Part shown: one piece after another, positions 1-11,800 of the stretch
Layout: every line of letters starts with the position of its first letter
How positions within the stretch are numbered: the stretch's first letter is position 1
Origin: Rhexocercosporidium sp. MPI-PUGE-AT-0058
Lineage: Eukaryota; Ascomycota; Leotiomycetes; Helotiales
Direction of reading: 5' to 3'
Length of the DNA: 64,000 nucleotides
Assembly: GCA_020746875.1 (NCBI GenBank)
Contig: JAGTJL010000008.1
Span: 682,001 to 746,000, forward strand
Notes under the pieces: model-generated
What the model was told of the DNA's origin: nothing
Databases searched by the model: none
The model's input: only the letters and a program-made list of their open reading frames with translations
Position numbers and translations under genes: made by a program

Positions 1-3000
1 AACCCAATTGCTATTCAAATGGCCAAAAAAGAAATTGCCAAGATTGCGAACGAGAGAACTCCTGCGGTCAACACAAGACTGCGCACCATTCCTGCCGAAT
101 TTTATCCCTTTCTTGCGGGGCCAGCAAGCTCACTTGAGGAATCGCATGGTGTCCAAGTCCGAGTACCCCCACATCACACCTGGACCTCTCAACCTCCTCC
201 TCGGAAAGCTGCTGCAGGCCAAGCTGAATTCCTACCAGCCTTCGGTGACAACCATATTACTCTTGGAGGCGATCGTGCTGCAGTCCAAGCTGCTCGTGCT
301 GAGATTGAGCGTCTGACTCAAGAATTGAGACAAAGACTTGCAGTTGAACAATATGCTGGTATTGACCGAGGCCAACATCAATATGTCATTGGTGACCGAG
401 GTGTGTCTCCCGAGGAATTCTTTGGCAGTACTCAATGTGCCATCATCCTTCCAACCGACGACGGTGAAGACATCATTACTTTCATTGGTCCTGCCGATAA
501 GCTCAAGGCCGCGAAGGAGCATGCAACTAGCTTGGCCTCATCCATCAACTCTTCCTCAATGGACATCTCGAGGCAGTTCCGCAATGCGCCGGGAGGTGCT
601 CGTGTACATGCTCGCAATGTTACCCAGTATCTTCGCGATCGCAAGGAAATTGAGAGACTCGAATCTGCCCACAAGGCAAGCATCGTTACTCCAATCTTGG
701 ACGACGGTGCGGCTGCTTGGGAGCTGTATTTCAGAGATAGCGCCAGCGGCATCCGTGCTAAGGACGAGATCAATCAGATTCTTGGGGCTCACCCACCTTC
801 TCGAATGGCCACTGTACCCATTGATCCTTTCTTCCATCGCCATATTCAGAGAGACATCACTCCACGCATCAAGAAAGAGTACGGTGTGCATGTTGTTATT
901 CCTGATGCTTCTGAGCAAGGAGCTCCAGTTCTGCTTGTTTTCGAGGGTGATTCAGGACTAGAACCAGATTATCAGATTCCTCGCGACTCCCCGTCTGCTG
1001 ATGAAATCAAAGCCTTCAAGCAAGGTCTTGAGGATGCTCGGAGACATATCTTGGATATCATCAGCAAGCAAGCCGCCATTATCTCAACATCGATCGATGT
1101 ACCCAAGATGTAAGTCCAATCTCCTCCATCGACAGAACTAGCTGACATTTTTAGCTTCCATGATAAGTTGCGCCGATTCATTCAAAAGGAGCAGCAAGAA
1201 CGTGCTGCAGACCAAATACCTGTGCGAGTCACTAATGCAGGTACCATGGTTACTCTCAAGGGTCCAGCCCCGGCGGTTGAGGCGTTGGCTGAGAAGGTCA
1301 ATGCGTTTGTTGCCACAGCTATCGAGGACGAGAAGGAACGTGGCTTCACAACCACTTTCGATTTCCCGCAAAAACACGCCAACCAGCTTATCGGAAAAGG
1401 CGGTGCCAACATCCGGGACTTGCGCGACAAGTTTGATGTTGAAATCAACGTCAATGACGGTGTCGTCGAGCTGAAGGGTCCACAAGCCAAGGCTGCAGCT
1501 GCGAAGGCACACATCTCAGCTCTTGGTCGTCAATGGGCCGATGAGGCAACCTACACTCTCAAGATCGACCCCAAGTTCCATCGTGAGCTGATCGGTGCCG
1601 GTGGTGCACAGATCAACAAGCTTCAGACGCGGTACAAGGTTCAGATCCACTTCCCACGATCTGCCAAGCCTGTCAAGGATGATCAGTCCAATGCTGATGC
1701 TGCGAGCGACGCTGGCCGCAGACCCCCAAGACGCGAGCAAGAACCTGACGAGGTCACTATCAAGGGTCCTAAGAAGGGAGCCGATGAGGCTAGAGATGAG
1801 ATCTTGTCCCTCTACCAATACCTGAAGGACAACTCTCATACCGCCGCAATTTCGGTTCAGGCTGGTCAGATTCCGTCATTGATCGGCCAACGCGGTAGTG
1901 GTATGGACGAGATAAGACAGACCAGTGGTGCCAGAATTGAAATTCCAAATGCCAGAGATATCAAGGATCCAAGCACACGAGTCGAGATCTTGATCAAGGG
2001 CACAGCATCTCAAGTGTCGCAAGCACGCAAGCTGATTGATGCCAAGAGAGATGTTTTTGACACGACTGTCACTAGGACCTTGGAGGTAGACAAGAAGCAT
2101 CACAGAGCACTTATCGGTGCTGGAGGTAAGAAAACATTCACCCATCATTTTGGTCGTTGACTAACCCAAGTAGGATCTGCTCTTCGTGACATCGTCGTCA
2201 GTGCTGGAGGATCTGACGACCGCCGAGAGCTTGCCAGAACTGTTCAATTCCCCAAGGCCGAGTCTGATGGAAACGTCATCAAGGTTGAAGGAAAGGCAGA
2301 TGTCGTTGACAAGATTATCGCAGCCATGGAGAAGATCGTTCTCGACCGCGAAAACCAAGCCACCGAGTCTTTCGACGTGCCGACTGAAAAGCATCGCTCG
2401 CTTATTGGTCGTGGAGGAGAGACGAAGAAGGATCTTGAATCGAAATTCAAGGTCTCAATCGACATCCCAAGACAGGGCAGCGAGCAAAGTGCGATAAAGG
2501 TCACTGGTTTGCCAGCAGATGTTGAGGCAGCCAAGAGCCACATCCTCAACCTTGTCAAGGACCAAGAAGGTGAGACTGTCCAAGTTCCACGAAAGGTCCA
2601 CCACATTATCGCAGACAACGGCCAGTTCTTCAGAAGACTCCGTAACGATAGCAAGGTCACGGTCGATCACGCAGGTCACAAGCTTCCACCAAAGCCAACG
2701 GCACCAACTAACGTTCGTGGCAACGGAACCAATCTCCCTCTTCAAACAGATGAGCCTTCCGAACTTGACGCACATATCTGGAACATCATCAACAACTCCG
2801 AGTCAAGCCTTGAGGGTGACATTCCATGGATCCTACGGGGCCCTCCGGACAACGTCGCAAAGGCTAAGGCAACTCTCGCTGCCGCCATTGAGGCCGCTTT
2901 GAAGAACACCACCGCCGGCTACCTCATCTTGCCAGACCCAAGCACTTACCGATATGTCATTGGTCAAGGCGGAAGCAAGGTCAACCAGATCCGCAAAGCC

Positions 3001-3225
3001 ACTGGCTGCAAGATCACCGTCCCACGAGACCAAGCTGGTGGTGAAGCTATTGAGATCCTAGGTAGTGCTGAGGGTGTCGAGAAGGCTAAGGATCTCGTCC
3101 TCAAGGCTGTCCAAGATGGTATCAGCGGCAATGCAGGTGGTCGTGCTAACGCCAATGGCAACGGTAGCAACGACTATGGTAGCAGCCACTCCCAAACCAG
3201 CAATGGAAATGGCAATTGGGACTAA
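1..3225 (+). CDS. SCP160: Vigilin/Scp160-type multi-KH RNA-binding protein (5' end outside window)
   Basis: The frame is open from base 1, so the start lies upstream. Exons: 1-1109, 1155-2125 and 2174-3225; both introns (45 and 48 nt) have GT-AG ends and preserve frame. At least six KH domains with GxxG loops are visible: LIGKGG near 1387, LIGAGG near 1588, LIGQRG near 1877, LIGAGG near 2110, LIGRGG near 2401 and VIGQGG near 2956. More divergent KH-like units lie upstream. The protein ends in a Gly/Asn/Ser-rich tail. Tandem KH domains of this number define the vigilin/Scp160 family, which in yeast binds mRNA and polysomes at the ER. Function here is inferred from family. No damage is seen. 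Confidence 0.93.
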
Positions 3226-3960
3226 ATCTGATCAAACGCAACATTTGAGAGGCACATAGCGGTTGAAGTAGATATCAGCGGAGGGGTCGATGGGCCTGCC
3301 AAAAAGTTTCTCACGTAGTCATCACGGTCGACCGTCTTCATTTTCCTCGTGCAGTCTACGTTTTTGAGTTTCATTCATGCGCGTACGTACAGCAGAGCGT
3401 GGAATTCTTTCTTTCTTCCATTCCGTTGCATATTTGCGTTGCGTTTGATGCGGTTGCGGATGCGTGGGTTTGTATTACAATCAAAAAGATTTTGCTCTGC
3501 TTTTACGGGTGGTGGAATGGGAGATGGAGGGGGGAGGTGATGAACTTGGCTTAGCTTCTTGAGTGTCGTTGGTCTTTGCTAGGTGGTGGTGGTGGATCAT
3601 GATGGGTGGTGGAAGTGGTGGGTAGTTATTTGGTTGGCGGGTAAAGAGAGAAGATAAATGAAATCGCAGCTTTGGGTATTAGCCATGACTCTTCCCTCAC
3701 ATATCAGCTTGCAACGCAGTAGTGACCGAAATATGCTCATAGATCCCGTCACATGTATACGCTAAGCATATCTAACTAGGTTACTAGCACACAATACGCA
3801 TATAAACAGACTCGAGGGAGTGAGGTAGAACGAAGGGGGGCGGTGGAACTAGCCGCCAACGAATTATAGTCCGTCCTTCCTGCAATACACTACCCATTCC
3901 CCTTTCCCAGTTTTCCAGTCATAGCTATCAAACAAAGGTATATAAATAAGTAACCCATCT

Positions 3961-3996
3961 CCCTCTCCCTCTCCCTCTCCCTCTCCCTCTCCCTCT
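3961..3996. repeat. (CCCTCT)6 microsatellite
   Basis: Six perfect copies of the hexamer CCCTCT, followed by a degenerate CCCCCTCC. Polypyrimidine on the plus strand. Confidence 0.95.
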
Positions 3997-4084
3997 CCCC
4001 CTCCGTAAGACAAGGAATCAAGGACAAGAGAGGGTTTACTTGTCGACACTTCTTCTAGTATGTACTATACTGTCCTGTACCTGC

Positions 4085-4111
4085 TTTGTTTTGTTTTGTT
4101 TTGTTTTGTTG
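4085..4111. repeat. (TTTTG)n microsatellite
   Basis: About five units of TTTTG in a row, 90 bp downstream of the CCCTCT repeat. Confidence 0.9.
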
Positions 4112-7100
4112 CAGTGCTGCAGAACGCAGAGAAGATAGTTAGGGTTGAGAGTTGAATGTGTTGTCTCCTTGCGTGCTGTTTTGGCTTTTGAGTTTGAGTT
4201 AAAGATTAAGTGTAAGGTTGAGTTTAAGGTTGACGTTGATGTTAACGCTGAAGTTATGGATTTCTTGAGGGAGATGCGAAATGGTGTGTCGTTATCGTTC
4301 CAGGTACTAATTACTGTCGTTGTGTGAAGCGTTTGTTTGTCGGCTTCACTTTTGTTTGGTTTTCTACTCTCGCCACATTATCTTGCGCCATTGGTCTGCG
4401 CTCGTAGTTCTTCTTTACCGCTGCGGCTGTTCGTTTCTTATAGTTATTCTGTAGAGAGTGTATAGAATAATGTTATTGGGGGAGTGTGGGGTTGTGAGTT
4501 GGTGGGTGGTAGGTGGTAGGTGGAGGTGGAAAGTGAATCCAGATGACATATATCCCACACCTTTCACTTGCGTCCTCAAAATGTTTTCAAAGCGTTCTTG
4601 CGAAACATGAGGTGTTGCCTTCTTAATTGTCTCTTCGATTAAGGTCTTGAATTCAAGCTCTAGCGTACAGGCTTTGCAGGTAAGAATAAAACGACAGCTT
4701 CTAGATTCCTGTAGTGGGTAGCTAATGACTAGACAAGCATGAAAACAGCTGACTGTTGGAGTCTGTGTAAGTAAGTATACAGAGACTTTCGTATGATTTC
4801 TCTCCTCTGACCGAGTGTGGTTCGTTTTACTTTTCTTGTGGGTGAACTGAGTTGAGTGGATGAGGATTGTAGTAGGTTCAGCCGCGAAGGCGAAATTTAC
4901 AGACGGCAAACGTACTTGTTGAGGAGTGTTGCCGTACTCACTTCTGCTCTCATTCCTTTAAGTGACTTTGCAATTTACTCCATCCAGCTGTAAACTTGCA
5001 CGATGGGGCAAGTGAGGTGGTGCGGGGTGGACCGGAAACCATCCCTTCGTTAAGATTTAGGATTTGGGCATGTCAGAAGTCTTCTTGGAAATATGGCCCC
5101 TTACAAGAACTAGCTTCTGCTCCGGAAGTTGCCTTGAAATATTGACGGTCTCTTGTCCAGGATTGAAACCTGTTGAAGGAAATGGGGGTTTATACCGTAG
5201 CTCGAAGGAGATGAAGGTTCCTATTGAGAAATTGGGATGTTCGTGAACAGGAGTAAGAATCAGTAGGGCTAGACGAGTCCGAGTTCGAATCGAGTTTAAA
5301 ACTTTTCAAGCTGATTGAGATTGAATACCAGTCGAGTTTTTTTTTGGAAACTTGAGAATCAAATCTAAGTTTGTGCCGAGTTGACTCGGACACGTTCAGC
5401 CATGGGGATGGATGAATGCATGTGCTTGGAAGTTAGAAGACGGCTAAGGCGTATTTGGACTTGGAGGTAGGAGTGCAAGAATGAATGGGTGAACCCTTAA
5501 TGACCTCCGGTATACTCGGATATGCTCTCGAAGAAATCACTGGTGAGGTGCTGTTTGGAATTAATGTCATGCCAATCTCCTGGCAGGTATATCAAGATCG
5601 CTTATCCCGAACTGTTTCCAGTCAAGGAAACAGCTGAGAATCTTTTCGTTGTATGGGTGCTTCATTTGAATTGAACCCCAACTAGTATGCGTGATATAGA
5701 GACCGTTTATGGTCAAGTATGCTGCATTGTGGTTTCACAGTTTGAAATTGAATACCCAGCTACACAACTTCATCAAGTCAAAGTTGGGAGATTTTTTACT
5801 CGCTATCGAACGTGTCTTCATTGTCATTTCCCTTGATGCTATAACTCTCTGCATTGTCTCTCGATGTTCAATTTCCTTCAAGGCAATAACTGCCCCGTCT
5901 GGAAAGTATTTATCCATCCACCTAGTCGTGGACGTTCCCCACCACGCGAATCCGTATCGCCGCCCCCAGTCTTCTTCTCCATCCTCTTCTTCATCTCCTT
6001 CTTGACTTTCTTCTTCGGCTCTATTTCCTTCTTCCTTTTATCCTCACTAAACCCTTAACGTCGTCTATCCGTCAAGCGAAAACAAATTTTCATTTCATAT
6101 CGTTTAGCCCATCCATCGTGGACAAAAACGTCATTCACTAGCTTGTTCCTTAGACAGAACTGACACCCCACTCACCCACTTCACATCAATCTGGCTCGAT
6201 GTGATGATGCGAAGTACGAAGCATTAGACTATTTTCATACAAGTTTGACGGAAAGTAGGATCGGTTTGGTCTCCATTGACTTGCTTACCTACCACCAAGT
6301 ACCTTCAGTCAATATGTATCTCGCCGCTGTGGGAATTCAGCCCGCCTATTCTCAAGCGTGACGATAACGATGAGATTAAATAGGGAGACTGTTTGAAGGC
6401 TTAAGGGGAAAGTAGTTGGAAGAGTAGATAGATGGAGATGACTTGAGTTTGGACCTGAGACTCACGGTCATCTCCTCTCCCTTCTTATCCGCAATCTGTT
6501 TGGAGGGCTCAATATGAGGGATAACGAACCTCATTAAGAATGGTCAATTCCAAATGATCTCTCGTAGGTGAGATGTCTAAAAGCGACTTCTAACTGTCGA
6601 GAAGGCGAAGACACATTAATAGCAGATACCCAACCGTAAGCAGTCACCTTGCAAAGCACTTCACGCATGAATCAAACAGCAGATTATGTTGCAAAGGAGT
6701 CTTCTATTGAAAAGCAACTGCCATCTCAGCAGCCACAAAAACGATCGCTCGCAATATTTAGGAAGTCTCGCAGCCTCTGAAGAACGCCATCGCCCATCTA
6801 TGAAAAAGCACCAGAGAGTGTCGTTTTGTCGCGCCTGCATCTCAAGACCAAGCTCAAAAGGAAATACCGCAAAGGAAAGAAGGAATCGCATCGCAAAAGC
6901 CGAAGAAAAGAACCCAACGTCCCTCGCGAAAGAAGAAGGCGATAAAGTACAAGCAAATGTTGGCTCAGGCACAACCACAACGCCCCCGTCCCCTGTGGAG
7001 GATGTCCTGGTGATGCCAAAAAGTCTTGATCCAGGGTAACTACGACAACACCAACGTCCCTGGATCGTGTTTCTTTCACTTCCGCAATTCTTATGGTGTG

Positions 7101-7122
7101 CTTTTCTTCGCCTCAATAGCGA

Positions 7123-8277
7123 TCAGTAGAGGGTGTACCCGCCGTCGATGATGACATTGCTGCCGGTCATAAAGGCGGATGCGTCGGAGGCGAGGAGAAC
7201 GGCGAGACCGTTGAGGTCGTCGACGGCGCCGAGGCGGTTCTGGGGGGTGAGCGACTTCCAGATCTTCTTCTGGGCGTCAAGGGCTGGGACGTTGTTCAAT
7301 GCGGTGTCCATGTAACCTGGGGAGATGCAGTTCACGCGGATGTTGAACTTGGCCCATTCGGCGGCGAGAGACTTTCCGAGTTGGATGACTCCGGCCTTGG
7401 ATGCGTTGTAGCAGGACTGCTCTTGTGGATAGTTGACAATACCTCCAGACATGGAAGCTATGAAGACAATTGAGCCTGGCTTCTTGGCATCAATCATGTG
7501 CTTGCCAACGGCTTGGGCCATAAGGAAGGATCCGGTCAAGTTGATATCGATGAGACGGGTCCACTTCTTGGTATCGTAGGTCTCAGCTGGCATGTTTGAG
7601 CTATGGAGTGGTTAGCCTCGTTCTGTGTTTCCGTCCAAAGTTTGGATATTTTGGAGAGGTGAACTTACTCAGCGATACCTGCGGAGTTGATGAGAACGTC
7701 AGGGACACCGTAGGCCTTGACCAAAGCGTTGATCGACTCATTGATGGCGTTCTCATCGCGGACATCGACATTGTAGAAAGCGACTGGTACAGTGTCACCA
7801 GTCAAGCTGTGGAGCGAAGCAACAGCCTCCTCGCCCAGCTGCTGGTTGGCATCAAGGATGATGAGAGCCTTGGCTCCAGCCTCTGCGCAGGCCTGAGCCA
7901 TGCTGTATCCCAATCCACGAGCACCACTAGGAAGGAGGTCAGCTTTGAAGCTTCTGTGAGGGGCTTTTGAGGAGTACGTACCCAGTGACCACAACGACCT
8001 TGTCCATCAAGGACATCTTCTGCATAGTTGGGGGAAGGCTCTTGTAGGTGGACTTGCTCAAAGGTCCAGACTTATCGATGGCGCTCTGGTCAACCACAAT
8101 GGTCGATCTCTCCACTGACCCATCTGCGTATGAAGAGTGCTTGACCTCAGTCGCAGCGACAACTTCTGGGGCGGGCTCATTGAGGCGCGCGGAGACTGTG
8201 ATGGGACGAGAGGCTCTGAAAGCGGGGGAAGCAACGCGGGCGGCGCGAGCAGCGCGGAAAGCAGGTCTGGAGAACAT
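7123..8277 (-). CDS. Short-chain dehydrogenase/reductase, D-arabinitol/sorbose-type, with mitochondrial-like presequence
   Basis: Exons on the minus strand: 8277-7982, 7926-7669 and 7600-7123, giving 343 aa in frame. The first intron splits the NAD(P)-binding motif, which reads TGGARGLG after joining. The active-site triad is visible in exon 3: Ser in IASMSGG, then Tyr and Lys in YNASK. A classical SDR has about 250 aa; the extra 90 or so N-terminal residues begin MFSRPAFRAARAARVASPAF, rich in Arg and Ala without acid, as in a mitochondrial targeting peptide. Overall resemblance is to fungal polyol dehydrogenases (D-arabinitol 2-dehydrogenase/sorbose reductase group), so the likely reaction is polyol-ketose interconversion with NAD(P)H. 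The substrate cannot be fixed from sequence alone. Confidence 0.88.
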
Positions 8278-8646
8278 GATGATTACGTGTGTATGTGTGT
8301 TGGGTATCTTTGAAGGTGTATGGAAGGTCGAAGGAGTTTGGGTCTCGAGGAAAGTAAATCGAGATCGGTGATTGTAAGGAAGAGGTCTCGAGTGTGCGAG
8401 ATGTTCTTTAAGTAGTGTGTGGAGATGCCTAAACGAAAGTCCCCGTATTCCTCCTAATTCAATCCGCTTGTCGTATTGAATTTGTTGTCAATGACGTCGG
8501 AAGTGCGTGCGAATGGCCTAATTGGGGTTTGTTTTGGTCTCTGGTCGTAAATTAGCGAACTGTTTTCATCGGTACTGCCTATTCACGCTAGGCGAAGAAC
8601 CTGGTGGGAACAAGTAGAAGAAGGTAATGAGCGAGGTAGCCTTACA

Positions 8647-8847
8647 ATGAGTTCTCTTTCAAACCTTCAAGTTGAAGATAATTCCAGAAAGGTGAATGAA
8701 GTTGCTGAGCAGTTGCAGAAGCAAGGGGTATCGGTAAGAAACGCTGATGACGACGAAGCCGAAATGTATGCTGAAAAGATGCGGCAGAAGAAATCCAGCT
8801 CTTGGTCTTCCTTCCTTATTAAATCTCAGGTAGTTAAATGGCGTTAA
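8647..8847 (+). CDS. Possible small protein, 66 aa, unrecognised
   Basis: A 66-codon frame divergent from the dehydrogenase gene. The peptide is polar and predicted helical by eye, with a Glu/Asp-rich centre and the basic patch EKMRQKKSSS. Composition resembles a real protein more than most short frames nearby, and a weak donor (CAG|GTAGTT) lies near its end, so it could be the first exon of something longer. I recognise no family. It may be spurious or a remnant. Confidence 0.25.
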   Translation: MSSLSNLQVEDNSRKVNEVAEQLQKQGVSVRNADDDEAEMYAEKMRQKKSSSWSSFLIKSQVVKWR

Positions 8848-11800
8848 AGTTGTTTTTCTTCCTTTTATTTCCCAAAAGTCGAAAAAAGAAAAGTCTAAAT
8901 GCTGTGCAAAGGGCGGCGGCAAACGAGGCAAACAAGTCTATCGAATGAATTTGCGAAGTGGCAAAACTCTCTTTTGTGTTTGTGTGCGAGTCTGCTGCAA
9001 GTATATCCTCGAGTTGAGCAAACTGGTATCACCGGGAGTAGTGTCGGTGAGAAGTAGCGGAACAGTCGGTCGTTTCAAAGCAAGCAAAGGGTATCTTTCC
9101 TCTAAAAACAAACGCCGTTCAAGTAGAGACGACAGAAGCAAAGGCAGAAAGTTGATCTGAGAACGAGGACTGGACTGAACTGAACTGGAGTAAACGTATG
9201 GATGATGGGAAGTATGGACGGGATAGCAGACGGAACAGGAGGGGGGAGGAGAGGTTTTTCTACGAATTTTTTGGCTGGAGCGTCACATATCGCCGCCATC
9301 CGCCCCGATTACAGAGCACGCTGGGTCTTGGCCGGCCTCAGTGCCCTGCACCTGCAAGGTCACAGCAGGGGAGCTGTTGTTAGCGGCGCCGTCCGTGCTC
9401 CAGTGCATGCATTTAGTGCCTTTAGCGCTGGGAGTCCCTGTAGCCAGCCCACCAAAGCCAGCCAAGTCCACTATTGGCGCGCCCGGGTCCAGGATGCTGG
9501 ATCCGGGAAATGGGACTGAGCAGGCCAAAGTCGGTGGCAGGCGTGGGCGTAGAGTCCCCGAAACTGCCCAGGCCAGCTAGAGTTCTGCTAAAGTCCGATT
9601 TGCTGTGATCTTCAGGGTTCACGAAGTCCCCATTAGTGAGTGTGTGGGACTCGGTGGAATAGTCTACTAAGTACTTCGTAGTACAAAGTACCTAGTGGCA
9701 TTTTCTTTTCGGGCAGGTCCTGATCCTAAACTTCACTTGCTGGTAGATAGATGTCCGTGGGGGTCCGCTGCCGCCGACGGTACTCCTGCGAGGCGGTGTG
9801 AAGCACCGGAGCTGCATGTGATGTGAATGGAAATCTCCCATGGTCCAGCCCCCCCAGTGTCTCTCAACGTTTCCCCAGGTACGGCCAAAAGGGGGTAGTG
9901 GTACATCCATTTCTATTGCTAATGGGCGGAGGCTCTGTGCGGGAGTTCAAGTGATCAGCTGGACAAGTCTGCACTTTTGCTGAGGTCTGGAAAGTCTACA
10001 TAGTCCTGCATCCAGGTACCACGACAGGGTAGGGCTGGTGACCAGCAGGCTTCGGTAGCCTGTCCTGGTCTTCCATGTCCTGACCTATTCTTTCTTCCTT
10101 TAGAGCTGTCATGTCACAAGAACCGGAAGATCAAACTGAAGATAGAGAGACTCTGGATGCGGCTAGCTAAGGCGAGTGCTGCCCCTGGTAGCGAGTGTCT
10201 CACTTCTGGAATGGAGTTGGGAGCGGAGTTCGAGAAATTCGATATCGAATTTCTATGTTTTGGGAGGATCTCTGGTGCGAGATTATCAATATTTCAACAG
10301 GATGTTTTATATGTACAAGCCAACGAGAGCCTCTCCTTCACACATGTGGACTAGCCACCCTTCGACATCCTCGCCTGCACCGGAGGGATCTGATAACAAT
10401 GCATGCTTGCATGGGCGAGGCATGGCATGGCTACTGTACCAGCGGGGGCTTAAAGTGGGATGTCCCAAGCATGGCATGGCAAGGTTTCGTTTGATGTGCA
10501 AAACATCCTGACAAGAAAACACAACAGAAAGCACAAGCGAAGATCTCCCATCAAAGTGCCCGCGCATGGAAGCAGCAGAAGAGCAGGGGCAGAGAGCACG
10601 AAGAGTGGAGGAGGTGCCAAAGCCAAGAGAGTCTCTCCATTATCAGGCAGCTGTATTCCGTAGTGCTGCATAGCTGCTGCATAGCTTGCGATAACTCTAT
10701 ATGTGCTGCATCATAGCTCCAGTCTCGCGTGCAGCATACATTTCGGTTCACGGATGTCCGACAGCTAGAGTTGCAACTCGACCGCGAGGGCTTGCAGCAA
10801 CGAAGAGCAAGCAAGCAAGCTATCAATGGCGGTGTGAGAGCTCCCAATTACTCTCAGATCAGTTTCAACGGGCAATCCCACGCTAGAAGCATGACATTAG
10901 CATTGGCATCTGCATTGGCATTGCAGCAAACCAGTGCTTGTGCTGTGCAGATAGTTCGCTAGCTGCTCATCACCCGAGCATCATCTGATGTGAAATAAAA
11001 TTACCGATTGACAATTTTGCTTTCAGCAAGCCTCGAATGCTCTTGCGGCTTGAGCACACCAGAAAGGACAGCTCAGCACTTACACAATTGCACAAGTCAC
11101 TCTCGCATGGCGTTGCGTTGCGGTTACTTCGAAGGGGTAGGACAGCCGAGGAGGCTTGCGGGCTAGGGAGGCTCGAGGTTAGTGACGGCACTGACTGACA
11201 ACGACGGACGGCGTGGGCGTGGGCGTGGGATGGGCGTGGGATTATTGGAGGTGGGAGGATGCGTGGGACAAATTAAATCAGAGTCGGCGTTTATCACGAA
11301 GAGAAAAGAGCGAGTCAATCACCGAATCAAGCAGCCCGAGACAATTGATTGATTATCAATTCTCCTACGAGAACAGAAATCCCACTTCGAAATCAAGGAA
11401 TGACAAAATCCTGCATGTATATCGAAAATGACAACTCCTTCCCATCGACCAGCAAAGGCGCATGTATCTTCTCGGAGGTTATCCGCCACCATACCTTCAT
11501 CCTGATCCTCCACTCGCTCTCGCTTGCCTTTCCTCTTCTCACGTCCTTGCATCAAAGGATGGAAGCCAGACGCAAAGCTTCTAGAAACGACACCGCTCCC
11601 GTGCACAAGTCAGGCTAGATCCCCTCGTCGGTCCTCACTAGCATAGGAAAAAAAAATATTAGTAAGATTATTTTTACATTTAAGCCTTCGCCTTCCCATT
11701 CCATTTCCACCAAGGTCCCAACTAGGCTACTTGAACCTGACTAGGGCTGAATGAGCACTGATGTGCCGGTCCGGTTCCCTGTCAGTTCTGAGGATTTAGC

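Larger units (their letters stand above)
3226..7122. other. Gene-free region with simple repeats
   Basis: The vigilin 3' flank is followed by about 3.9 kb in which I can support no gene. Open frames exist on both strands (for example minus 4415-4909 and 6661-7116), but they are low-complexity, lack recognisable domains and have no splice-supported extensions. There is a GGT/GTGG-rich patch near 3580-3630 and two microsatellites, listed separately. No tRNA-like fold was found. Confidence 0.6.

Noticed and set aside
4415..4909. 164-codon minus frame
   Set aside because: Thr/His/Pro-rich low-complexity peptide, no domain, no splice extension, in a simple-repeat region.
5270..5300. GAGTTCGAATCGAG resembling a tRNA B box
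   Set aside because: No matching A box, acceptor stem or anticodon arm could be folded around it.
6661..7116. Overlapping frames of 151 (-) and 117 (+) codons
   Set aside because: They cover each other on opposite strands, neither resembles a known protein, and the Lys/Arg/Ser bias of the plus frame looks like composition only.
9202..9622. Several 65-105 codon frames on both strands
   Set aside because: GC-rich sequence with few stops gives overlapping frames in all phases; none has a recognisable feature.
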